Of a DNA stretch of 64,000 nucleotides, positions 1 through 6,561 are shown piece after piece. The notes beneath the pieces were generated by a model, which worked only from the letters and a program-made list of their open reading frames with translations, was not told where the DNA came from and made no database searches. The stretch's first letter is position 1, and each line of letters opens with the position of its first letter. The stretch comes from Gammaproteobacteria bacterium RIFCSPHIGHO2_12_FULL_39_24 (lineage in GTDB: Bacteria; Pseudomonadota; Gammaproteobacteria; Coxiellales; Coxiellaceae), in contig MGXZ01000002.1 of assembly GCA_001802455.1 (NCBI GenBank), positions 1-64,000 on the forward strand. Reading direction: 5' to 3'. A program made the position numbers and the translations under genes.

Positions 1-88
1 GCATTGAAGATCAGACAGCTTTCAGTTCCGGAAGAAAAATCGATTTTTTATAGAAAAGTGGCTTGGGTTACCTCATGAGACCGGAGAA

Positions 89-1450
89 GTGCCAAGATAC
101 GCTGATAAAACAATGCAAGAATGGATTACTGACCCCCAGCGGAAACCATTGGTGTTGCGCGGTGCGCGTCAAACGGGAAAAACATGGCTGGCGCGGCAGT
201 TGGCAAAAACAGCCGGCAAGACGCTGATTGAAATTAATTTTGAAGCACATCCAGAATTCCGTTCGTTGTTTGACACGAATGAGCCTGCAAAAATAGTGAG
301 AAATATCGAATTTAAATTAGATAGTAAAATTGAACTACGCAATAGTCTTTTGCTGTTAGATGAAGTGCAAATGTTTCCGGAAGTGCTGGCAAAATTGCGT
401 TGGTTTTATGAGTTATTACCGGAGTTACCGGTGATTGCAGCGGGTTCATTGCTGGATTTCGCGTTGGCTGACCATTCATTTAGCATGTCAGTGGGGCGCA
501 TTGATTATTTGCATCTTGAACCTTTGTCATTTGAAGAATTCTTATTAGCGAAAGGATTGGATCAATCGGTTGCATTTTTGCAGGAATATTCGTTACCTGA
601 AAAAATACCCGACGCCATTCATCAAAAATTATTATCTGTTTTTCGCGAATATGTTGTCATTGGCGGTATGCCCGCCGCGGTAAGTTCATGGATTGAAACA
701 CAGTCACTTGAGAATGTTTCTCGTATTCACAATAATTTATTACTGACTTATCGTGATGATTTTGCAAAATACGCCAAACGTATTTCAATTGAACATCTTG
801 AAGAAATACTCATGGCGATCCCCAAAATGTTGGGGCAAAAATTTGTTTACAGTCACGTTAATCCTCATACAAAAACAGAAACACTCAAAAAAGCACTCGA
901 TTTACTGTGTAAAGCGCGTATATGTTATAAAATTCAAGTAACGCATGCCAATGGATTGCCGTTATTGGCAGAGGTAAATAAAAAATATTATAAAGTGGGA
1001 TTGGTGGATACAGGATTGGCATCGAGCTTATTGGGATTGCGCTTAGGACATTTGGAATCGGTATATGATTTAAATTTAGTGAATGAAGGCGCGATATCAG
1101 AACAAGTGATCGCACAATTATTGCGATGCATTGAACCTGATTATGTTGAACCACATCATTTTTATTGGTGTCGCGCAGAGAAAAACTCAAATGCAGAAAT
1201 AGATTTTGTCATGCAACATCATCACGACATTATTCCTATCGAAGTAAAATCGGGGAAAACTGGCAGCTTAAAATCCTTGCAGCAATTTATGTATTTAAAA
1301 AAACGAAAGCGTGCTGTGCGAATTAATGCGGACATACCCAATACAATGTCAGTAGATTTAAAAACACCTGCTGGCGCATCGGTAGTGTACCAACTACTTT
1401 CCATTCCATTTTATCTGACGGAGGAGTTGCATCGATTGTTGGATGAGTAG
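89..1450 (+). CDS. AAA ATPase with DUF4143 domain
   Basis: A 453-residue P-loop ATPase of the AAA_14/DUF4143 family. Walker A is GARQTGKT at about residues 25-32, and Walker B is the LLLLDEVQ stretch near residue 90. The C-terminal DUF4143 half contains a nuclease-like EIDFVMQ...IPIEVKSGK segment, typical of this family. Members are common accessory genes in bacteria and archaea and their cellular role is not established. The start is taken as GTG at 89. The frame is open upstream to base 8 without a clear ATG, and the GGAGAA just before the GTG is too close for an ideal ribosome site, so the start is uncertain. The gene sits beside repeats and a toxin-antitoxin pair, which suggests an accessory island. 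Confidence 0.85.
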   Translation: MPRYADKTMQEWITDPQRKPLVLRGARQTGKTWLARQLAKTAGKTLIEINFEAHPEFRSLFDTNEPAKIVRNIEFKLDSKIELRNSLLLLDEVQMFPEVLAKLRWFYELLPELPVIAAGSLLDFALADHSFSMSVGRIDYLHLEPLSFEEFLLAKGLDQSVAFLQEYSLPEKIPDAIHQKLLSVFREYVVIGGMPAAVSSWIETQSLENVSRIHNNLLLTYRDDFAKYAKRISIEHLEEILMAIPKMLGQKFVYSHVNPHTKTETLKKALDLLCKARICYKIQVTHANGLPLLAEVNKKYYKVGLVDTGLASSLLGLRLGHLESVYDLNLVNEGAISEQVIAQLLRCIEPDYVEPHHFYWCRAEKNSNAEIDFVMQHHHDIIPIEVKSGKTGSLKSLQQFMYLKKRKRAVRINADIPNTMSVDLKTPAGASVVYQLLSIPFYLTEELHRLLDE

Positions 1451-1488
1451 GTAATCTTTCCGTTTTATGCGGTTTTTAAATAATAAAT

Positions 1489-1612
1489 ATAGCGTCATCC
1501 GCTTAGTTCTGCACGCGGCGCAAGCGAGGAAGTCGAGGGAGTGTACACGGGAGTACATGACCGATGACGACTGAGCTTGCAACAAAGTGCAGGGCTAAGT
1601 GGGTGGCGCTAT
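1489..1612. repeat. Imperfect inverted-repeat element
   Basis: Two 26-nt arms (1489-1514 and 1587-1612) are reverse complements with about five mismatches. The left begins ATAGCGTCATCCGC and the right ends GGGTGGCGCTAT. The middle also has partial inverted symmetry (GCAAGC...GCTTGC) around GTGTACACGGGAGTAC. The whole stretch could fold into a long stem in RNA or single-stranded DNA. It looks like a dispersed intergenic palindromic repeat. No second copy is seen in this window, so its repeat status is an inference. Together with 1451-1488 and 1613-1645 it fills the gap downstream of the ATPase gene, and no credible gene is visible there. Confidence 0.55.
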
Positions 1613-1678
1613 AGTTTGACGATAGCAAGTTTCTTACCATTCTGTTGGCTCTATGCAGATCAGTGTGGGTACGTATCT

Positions 1679-1710
1679 CGTCATCCCGCGGCTAAGTCCG
1701 CGGGATCCAG
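1679..1710. repeat. Hairpin repeat, left copy
   Basis: A 32-nt unit containing the self-complementary core CCCGCGG-CTAAGT-CCGCGGG. It ends in GGATCCAG, and its reverse complement (two mismatches) stands on the other side of the GIY-YIG gene. It lies downstream of that gene's stop codon, so the hairpin could also act as an mRNA 3' structure. Confidence 0.7.
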
Positions 1711-1723
1711 AGAAAAAATCACA

Positions 1724-2014
1724 TCACACAATGTCATCATACAAATCACGCCAAGTTGGATTATGCGTTTCAATTAAATGTAATTTCTGTTTGCGTTCCC
1801 ATTCTTTTATTCGTTTTTCACGATGAATGGCGCTTTCGCTATTTTCATGCTGCTCATAATATACCAGTATTTTTACGCTGTATTTTTGCGTAAAACCCGA
1901 TATTTCACCTGATTTATGTTGCCAAATTCTTTGTACTAAATTTGAAGTAACGCCGACATATAATGTGCCATTACGTTTACTTGCAAGTATATAAACGCAA
2001 AATGCCTTCTCCAT
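1724..2014 (-). CDS. GIY-YIG nuclease family protein
   Basis: A 96-residue single-domain GIY-YIG endonuclease of the UvrC-N-like/UPF0213 group. The motif pair appears as VYIL (residues 8-11) and YVG about ten residues later. The conserved arginine is in LVQRIWQHK and the acidic catalytic position is in AIHREKRIKEW. The protein has nothing but the nuclease domain, as usual for this group. Its substrate is unknown. It lies alone on the minus strand, boxed between inverted hairpin repeats and 26-bp terminal inverted repeats, which makes it the likely active gene of a small palindromic element. Host DNA repair is an alternative role, but the repeat context favours the element. Confidence 0.85.
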   Translation of the reverse strand: MEKAFCVYILASKRNGTLYVGVTSNLVQRIWQHKSGEISGFTQKYSVKILVYYEQHENSESAIHREKRIKEWERKQKLHLIETHNPTWRDLYDDIV

Positions 2015-2025
2015 AATCGAGCTCC

Positions 2026-2058
2026 ACTGGATCCCGCGGACTACGCCGCGGGATGACG
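2026..2058. repeat. Hairpin repeat, right copy
   Basis: Inverted partner of the unit at 1679-1710, with core CCCGCGG-ACTACG-CCGCGGG. It sits just upstream of the GIY-YIG start codon (gene on the minus strand), so any transcript of that gene starting outside would carry this hairpin in its leader. About 77 further bases separate it from the outer inverted repeat, and no gene is seen in them. Confidence 0.7.
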
Positions 2059-2311
2059 GACTACAATGCTAAAGTTGATAAAAAAGCATTCTCACTTAAC
2101 TTGATGACGATTGATATACAGTAGATTGGAATTTATACCCACACTGATCTGCATAGAGCCAGATATTTTGAATGGACAAAGACAGCCTAGTTCTGACAAA
2201 AATAACCCCCTATTTTTTACCCAACAAGAACAAAACAACCTAGTATTTTATTCTCCAACGCAGTAAGTTGCAACACATTGAAAAACAGTACAAAATATTG
2301 GTGTGTTACGC

Positions 2312-2340
2312 TTGACGTATAACGTAATATTTGCTATTCT
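2312..2340 (+). promoter_or_regulatory. higBA promoter and candidate operator
   Basis: A strong sigma70-type promoter: -35 TTGACG at 2312-2317, a 17-nt spacer and -10 TATTCT at 2335-2340. The predicted transcript start falls on the toxin ATG (2345 or 2348). Inverted TTACG/CGTAA (2306-2310 and 2323-2327) and two ACGT palindromes overlap the promoter, a plausible site for HigA autorepression. The operator role is inferred. Confidence 0.6.
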
Positions 2341-2344
2341 TTAA

Positions 2345-2629
2345 ATGATGATAAAAGGATTTAAAAATACAGATACCGAATTTCTTTTTAATGGAAAGCC
2401 GGTCTTAAAATGGCAGGCCATTCGCCGTCAAGCCGAAAGACGTCTGCAAATATTGGATTCGGCAACTTGTATAAATGATTTACGCAATTTGCCAAGCAAC
2501 GGATTTGAGGTGCTTAAAGGCGATAGAAAAGGGCAGTACAGTATCCGTATTAACATTCAGTGGCGCATTTGTTTTAAATTGAATGCAAATGATGAGCCTT
2601 ATGATGTTGAAATTGTTGATTATCACTGA
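2345..2629 (+). CDS. higB: HigB-type toxin of RelE/ParE superfamily
   Basis: A 94-residue toxin of the type II HigB (plasmid maintenance killer) family. Family features are the RRQAERRLQILDSA helix, LPSNGFEVLKGDRKGQYSIRIN and the WRICF strand followed by VEIVDYH at the C-terminus. HigB proteins are ribosome-dependent mRNA interferases that cut mRNA during translation. The toxin precedes its antitoxin, the usual higBA order, and is 11 nt from it. There is no Shine-Dalgarno sequence before the tandem ATG codons at 2345 and 2348, and the -10 box ends only 4 nt upstream, so the message is probably leaderless. That would limit toxin synthesis compared with the well-equipped antitoxin start. Confidence 0.9.
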   Translation: MMIKGFKNTDTEFLFNGKPVLKWQAIRRQAERRLQILDSATCINDLRNLPSNGFEVLKGDRKGQYSIRINIQWRICFKLNANDEPYDVEIVDYH

Positions 2630-2640
2630 AGGAGGAAAAT

Positions 2641-2958
2641 ATGAGCGTATTAAAAGTAACAACCAATAAAATGCGTCCAATCCATCCCGGTGAAATCCTG
2701 CAAGATGAGCTTAATGCGATTGACTTATCTGCCAATGCGTTTGCCAGTAAATTATCGGTACCAACAAACCGAATTACCGCTATTTTAAACGGCCAAAGAG
2801 GTATTACGCCGGAAACTGCGATAAGATTAGCGCGCTTTTTTAGTACGTCGCCTGAATTTTGGTTGAATTTACAAAGAGATTTTGATTTAAAATCAACGCA
2901 AAAAATTATTGGCAAAAAAATTGAGCACGATATACAGCCATATGATGAAGTGGCGTAA
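2641..2958 (+). CDS. higA: HigA-type antitoxin, XRE helix-turn-helix
   Basis: A 105-residue antitoxin. The diagnostic MRPIHPGEILQDEL opening of the HigA family begins at residue 11, followed by an XRE helix-turn-helix (LSANAFASKLSVPTNRITAILN) and the RLARFFSTSPEFWLNLQ segment. It should bind HigB and repress the shared promoter. The start is ATG with a strong AGGAGG 5 nt upstream, in clear contrast to the toxin start. It is co-transcribed with higB. Confidence 0.93.
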   Translation: MSVLKVTTNKMRPIHPGEILQDELNAIDLSANAFASKLSVPTNRITAILNGQRGITPETAIRLARFFSTSPEFWLNLQRDFDLKSTQKIIGKKIEHDIQPYDEVA

Positions 2959-3136
2959 AAAATTATTTATTGCGCAAACATTTTAAAAATATCAAAAAAA
3001 CTGATTGATAAATATCTTGCTTTGCTTGCGTCACATCGATTTACTGTGCAGATTCATATTTATAGTTGACACTTTTCACATCAACATCCAGCGCGTATAC
3101 TTTCGCTCATTCTTATGATTAGAGCGGATATTTTTT

Positions 3137-4219
3137 ATGGGTTTCAAATGCGGCATTGTGGGTTTACCGAATGTGGGAAAATCCACGTTATTTAATGCAT
3201 TAACGAAAGCAGGCATTGCTGCGGCGAATTTTCCATTTTGTACCATTGAGCCGAATGTCGGCATTGTACCGGTTCCGGATGAGCGTTTAGATAAAATCGC
3301 CGCAATCGGAAAATCACAACAAATCGTGCCGACTACGGTGAAGTTTGTTGATATCGCGGGGTTGGTTGCCGGTGCTTCGAAAGGCGAAGGATTGGGAAAT
3401 CAATTTTTAGCGAACATTCGCGAAACGCAAGCGATTGTGCATGTGGTGCGGTGTTTTGAAAATGATAATGTCATTCACGTTGCTGGAAAAGTGGATCCAC
3501 TGTCTGACATTGAAGTCATTAATTTAGAATTAGCATTAGCAGATTTGGATTCGGTTGAAAAAGCGATTAAAAAAAATAAAGGAAACGCAAACGCCAACGA
3601 AAAAATCGAACAATCTCTGTTGTTACGCGCACAAAAACAATTAAGCGACGGCAAACCCATTCGCGCATTACATCTATCACATGAAGAAAAAAAATGTTTA
3701 GAGCCATTTCAATTTCTCACGGCAAAACCCGTATTATATATTGCGAATGTAGATGAAGCAGGATTAAAGGGTAATATCTATTCTGATCGCGTAAAAAAAT
3801 TATCAGAAGATGAATACGCACAAATTGTGTTGATTTGTGCAGAATTCGAATCACAGTTAATTGATTTATCCGATGCGGAGAAAAAAGAATTTATGGACAG
3901 CGTTGGCATTACCGAACCAGGATTGCATCAATTAATTCGCGCTGGTTATGAATTACTGGGATTGCAAACCTATTTTACCGTCGGCCCAAAAGAAGCGCGT
4001 GCGTGGACAATCGAAAAAGGATTTAGCGCGCCACAAGCCGCCAGCGTGATTCATACTGATTTTGAGCGCGGTTTTATTAAAGCTGAAGTGATTGCGTATG
4101 ATGATTATGTAAAATATAGCGGTGAAGCAGGTGCAAAAGAAGCGGGTAAATGGCGACAAGAAGGCAAAGAATATGTTGTCAAAGATGGCGATGTGATTTT
4201 GTTTCGGTTTAATGTGTGA
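3137..4219 (+). CDS. ychF: Redox-regulated ATPase YchF/OLA1
   Basis: A 360-residue Obg-family P-loop protein that binds ribosomes and hydrolyses ATP rather than GTP. G1 is GLPNVGKS at residues 9-16, G3 is in [18 protein letters not shown], and the altered G4 is NVDE, the change that explains ATP preference in this family. A coiled-coil insert (residues ~130-175) and a C-terminal TGS domain ending [10 protein letters not shown] complete the standard architecture at full length. In many gammaproteobacteria ychF follows pth; here it follows the higBA island and precedes a tRNA gene. A TATACT -10-like box lies at 3096-3101. A TTGACA at 3066 is too far from it (24 nt) to be a convincing partner. 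Confidence 0.97.
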   Translation: MGFKCGIVGLPNVGKSTLFNALTKAGIAAANFPFCTIEPNVGIVPVPDERLDKIAAIGKSQQIVPTTVKFVDIAGLVAGASKGEGLGNQFLANIRETQAIVHVVRCFENDNVIHVAGKVDPLSDIEVINLELALADLDSVEKAIKKNKGNANANEKIEQSLLLRAQKQLSDGKPIRALHLSHEEKKCLEPFQFLTAKPVLYIANVDEAGLKGNIYSDRVKKLSEDEYAQIVLICAEFESQLIDLSDAEKKEFMDSVGITEPGLHQLIRAGYELLGLQTYFTVGPKEARAWTIEKGFSAPQAASVIHTDFERGFIKAEVIAYDDYVKYSGEAGAKEAGKWRQEGKEYVVKDGDVILFRFNV

Positions 4220-4352
4220 CCACCCAACTTGACAACATTTGATTTAATCGCCAAAATCCACCTTCGCGTAATAAGCCACCTCAATTCAATAAAGGCAAAA
4301 CAGCCAGAAGCACTCAAAATTGGCTGTTAGTGAGCGAGGCTGAATTACTCTT

Positions 4353-4426
4353 GGCTATGTAGCTCAGCTGGTTAGAGCACGGCATTCATAATGCTGGGGT
4401 CAGTGGTTCGAGTCCACTCATAGCCA
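4353..4426 (+). tRNA. tRNA-Met (CAT), elongator type
   Basis: A 74-nt cloverleaf. The acceptor GGCTATG pairs with CATAGCC, the D-loop is AGCTCAGCTGGTTAGAGC, the anticodon stem GCATT-CAT-AATGC has CAT at 4387-4389, and the T-arm is GTGGTTCGAGTCCAC. The discriminator A at 4426 is followed by CTT, so the 3' CCA is not encoded and must be added by tRNA nucleotidyltransferase. The sequence resembles elongator Met rather than initiator (the acceptor's first pair is G-C). Confidence 0.95.
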
Positions 4427-4442
4427 CTTCCCCCATTGATAT

Positions 4443-4916
4443 TTATTTGTTGCTAAGCGTTATGCCGGGACGTCTTGGATCAGCAGGAATTGCTGAACCG
4501 TTTTCTTTTCGCTTCGCGTCAAAAAACGTCACCCATGCTTTTGAACGTTCCGCGGGAATCATGTTACTTGTTTTTGGTCTGTTTATTTCAGGCGTTTTTA
4601 CTGTTTTTTTTGTTTCTGTTTTTGCAAGTGCGCTCTCAATGGTCTGGTTTACAAAATCAGAAACTATTTTTTTAAACACCGGATTTTCACGATGCATTGT
4701 TTGAAACAATACATCACGCTCTTTTTCTTCTGTTTGTTGTGTGAGCAGTGTTGCATTGGCATGTTCTTGTGATAGTTGTTCTGCAATTTCTTTTTCTAAA
4801 AAAGTTTTTCTTCTTACGTGTTCTTTAATGACTGCTTGTAAGTCAATTCCATTGCCTGAGAAAAAACTCGTGGGTGGAATAGTGATGCCGCGTTCGCGTT
4901 TTCCCCATTTGCGCAT
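4443..4916 (-). CDS. Hypothetical charged protein
   Basis: A 157-residue protein that I do not recognise. It opens MRKWGKRERGITIPP, then has a predicted helical, Glu/Lys/Gln-rich middle (IAEQLSQEHANATLLTQQTEEKERD), a Thr/Lys/Pro-rich linker near residue 110 and a basic C-terminus (AKRKENGSAIPADPRRPG). There is no signal peptide or membrane span. The start is ATG at 4916 because an AGGAGG lies exactly 6 nt upstream; a TTG six bases earlier would put the start on top of that site. It is read in the same direction as the broken gene at 4971-5323, with a 20-bp palindrome between them. Its opposite-strand overlap with other open frames is ignored. Confidence 0.6.
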   Translation of the reverse strand: MRKWGKRERGITIPPTSFFSGNGIDLQAVIKEHVRRKTFLEKEIAEQLSQEHANATLLTQQTEEKERDVLFQTMHRENPVFKKIVSDFVNQTIESALAKTETKKTVKTPEINRPKTSNMIPAERSKAWVTFFDAKRKENGSAIPADPRRPGITLSNK

Positions 4917-4936
4917 AAACAACCTCCTTGTGGTTT

Positions 4937-4956
4937 AGGAACATGTACATGTTCCT
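4937..4956. promoter_or_regulatory. 20-bp perfect palindrome, candidate operator
   Basis: AGGAACATGTACATGTTCCT is a perfect palindrome about 20 nt upstream of the start of the unknown gene at 4916 and just after the end of the broken gene. There is no T-run, so a terminator is unlikely. A dimeric repressor site is the simplest reading (inference). Confidence 0.45.
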
Positions 4957-4970
4957 TATTTAAAAAATCA

Positions 4971-5323
4971 TCATGACACTGCTAATTTCTCCGTGGGTTT
5001 TTCAGTTGAGCAATCCGTTTCCCAACCTTCTACGCGAGAAGCGGCTTCCCGAAAAAATAATCCCGCTTTATTTTGATACGCTGTTAACAATGTTTCTGAT
5101 TCTTTTATCAATGGCTTCAAATTGTGCTCAAGAAGTTGCTGTTGTAATTGACGCAAACGTAAAACTTCCGTAAAACTTCGTTATGTAAAAATTTACTGTA
5201 ATGATCTTGTTTTGGGGGAGGCAGGTATCTAAATGGATTTTCTGATTGAACAGGTGAGCTTGATTGAACAGGTGAATTTCCATCACCACATGATGCCGCA
5301 AATACATTAAGAAATTCGCGCAT
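4971..5323 (-). pseudogene. Small unknown gene broken by 11-bp duplication
   Basis: Two minus-strand reading frames meet at an 11-bp exact tandem duplication, CGTAAAACTTC at 5158-5168 and again at 5169-5179. Removing one copy joins them into one frame of 113 codons plus stop: MREFLNVFAASCGDG at the start, then KFLHNEVLRLRQLQQQLLEHN across the junction, ending EKPTEKLAVS. The N-terminal part has a good AAGGAG site before ATG 5323. The rejoined protein is Gln/Leu-rich and probably helical in the middle; no family is recognised. As written, the product would be a frameshifted 68-residue peptide. The duplication could be reversible by slippage, or an assembly artefact. Confidence 0.65.
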
Positions 5324-5373
5324 ACCGCACTCCTTGCGTTAACACTCTTTATCCAGCATAGCGTTAAATGAAG

Positions 5374-6561
5374 TTATTGTAAAAAAGAAGGCAGTTCTTT
5401 TGATTTGCCAGTAGCTATTTGCATCAATTGTTTTTTGATTGTGAGCTGTTGATCAATGGTATTAATGGTAAAATCTCGTAGATAATTGAATGCGTTAGAA
5501 TCTATCGCAAATAACTCTTTAAGTTGTCGCATCGCGCAAATAATCGGTGTGTTTTCAGATTTTCGCCAGCGCGTGTAGCGACGCAAAACACGAAAATCAC
5601 CCAAAGATTTTTTATTTTCACGCGCTTCTCGTAAAATCTGCGCCAAACAGGCCGCGTCCATTAACCCTAAGTTTACGCCTAATCCTGCGAGCGGATGAAT
5701 GGTGTGAGCCGCATCGCCGACCAAGGCGAAATGACTAGAAACATAATCACTCGCGTGTCGCATGATTAATGAAAATGATGCGCGCTCAGATATGATTTTT
5801 AATTTTCCCAATTTAAAATCCAGCGTGCGTGTTAATTTTTCTGCAAAAATATCATCTGAATTTTTCATTAATTCATCCGATATATTCTCATCCGCAGACC
5901 AGACGAGCGCGGTATGATTTTTGTTTTTTAATGGCAGCAATGCAACTGGACCCGTTGTTAAAAATTTTTGATAAGCAATATTATCGTGCGGCAATTCTGT
6001 TTTAATCACCGCAATAATGGATTGTTGATAATAGGATCGTGTGTGCATATTCATTTGCATTTGCTCGCGCACCCAAGAATTGGCACCATCCGCACCCACT
6101 ATTAAATCAGTTTCGATTTTCTCTGTGTTATTTAAAAATAAAATTATTTTATTTTTTTCTATCAAGCATTTTTCAGGAGAAACAGGTTGATAAAAATCGA
6201 TATCGGATAATTTTTTTCGCAATGCACTTATTATCGCAGAATTATCTACAATCCAACCCATTTCAGTTTGTTGAATATCGTCACTATTAAAATGCAATTG
6301 CGCATGTTGCGCATGATCCCAAATGTGCATTTTCTGCAATGGAGTCGCATCTGTTTTTAATAATTCCCACACACCAAGATAATCCAATAATTTTTGTGAT
6401 GTTAAGTGAATGGCGCTGACGCGTGCAGTCGGTTGATCGTAAGATAAGTTTATTTTTTGTGATTCAATAACACAAACAGAAAAATTATCTTTGTTGAGCA
6501 GTGTTGCCAGCGATAAACCGACCATGCCTGCACCCACAATCACGACATCATATTTTTTCAT
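5374..6561 (-). CDS. ubiI: FAD-dependent ubiquinone hydroxylase, UbiI/UbiF type
   Basis: A 395-residue class A flavoprotein monooxygenase of the UbiH/UbiF/VisC family, which hydroxylates the ring of ubiquinone precursors. Seen: the N-terminal FAD Rossmann motif VGAGMVGLSLA, the RVSAIHLTSQKLLDYLGVW segment, VGADGANSWVR, and the second FAD motif GDAAHTIHPLAG. The C-terminal pattern (RRYTRWRKSENTPIICAM, ending ELPSFLQ) resembles E. coli UbiI more than UbiF. The usual GQGVNLG loop reads GLGVNLG here. The start overlaps the end of ubiH by 14 nt, so the two are one operon. The exact ring position it hydroxylates cannot be decided from sequence. Confidence 0.85.
   Translation of the reverse strand: MKKYDVVIVGAGMVGLSLATLLNKDNFSVCVIESQKINLSYDQPTARVSAIHLTSQKLLDYLGVWELLKTDATPLQKMHIWDHAQHAQLHFNSDDIQQTEMGWIVDNSAIISALRKKLSDIDFYQPVSPEKCLIEKNKIILFLNNTEKIETDLIVGADGANSWVREQMQMNMHTRSYYQQSIIAVIKTELPHDNIAYQKFLTTGPVALLPLKNKNHTALVWSADENISDELMKNSDDIFAEKLTRTLDFKLGKLKIISERASFSLIMRHASDYVSSHFALVGDAAHTIHPLAGLGVNLGLMDAACLAQILREARENKKSLGDFRVLRRYTRWRKSENTPIICAMRQLKELFAIDSNAFNYLRDFTINTIDQQLTIKKQLMQIATGKSKELPSFLQ

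Larger units (their letters stand above)
1646..2161. mobile_element. GIY-YIG palindromic element
   Basis: A 516-bp unit bounded by a perfect 26-bp inverted repeat at 1646-1671 and 2136-2161; the right arm ends with ATCTGCATAGAGCCA. Inside it lies a second inverted pair of hairpin units (1679-1710 and 2026-2058, two mismatches when aligned as reverse complements). One GIY-YIG nuclease ORF lies between them. A solo palindrome sharing 34 identical bases with the left end and 20 with the right end is found at about 30957-31050, without any ORF. This layout (terminal inverted repeats, one nuclease gene, ORF-less relatives) resembles an autonomous element with non-autonomous derivatives. No target-site duplication was recognised. 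Mobility is inferred. Confidence 0.6.

Noticed and set aside
1-78. Possible end of an upstream gene (frame 1, stop at 76-78)
   Set aside because: Two frames are open from base 1 (stops at 51-53 and 76-78) and neither tail has a recognisable motif, so the upstream gene cannot be identified.
885-1190. 101-codon minus-strand frame
   Set aside because: It is fully inside the DUF4143 ATPase gene, whose protein is clearly real; composition is that of an antisense shadow.
1577-1777. 66-codon plus-strand frame in the repeat region
   Set aside because: It is made of repeat sequence on both sides of the element boundary and has no ribosome site or family match.
1646-2161. CRISPR or tandem-repeat array
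   Set aside because: The repeats are inverted, only two per type, and without regular spacers.
3066-3101. TTGACA and TATACT as one ychF promoter
   Set aside because: The 24-nt spacing is too long for a normal sigma70 promoter; only the -10 is plausible.
4299-4328. AACAGCCA/TGGCTGTT hairpin as ychF terminator
   Set aside because: The stem is only 8 bp with a 14-nt loop and no T-run follows.
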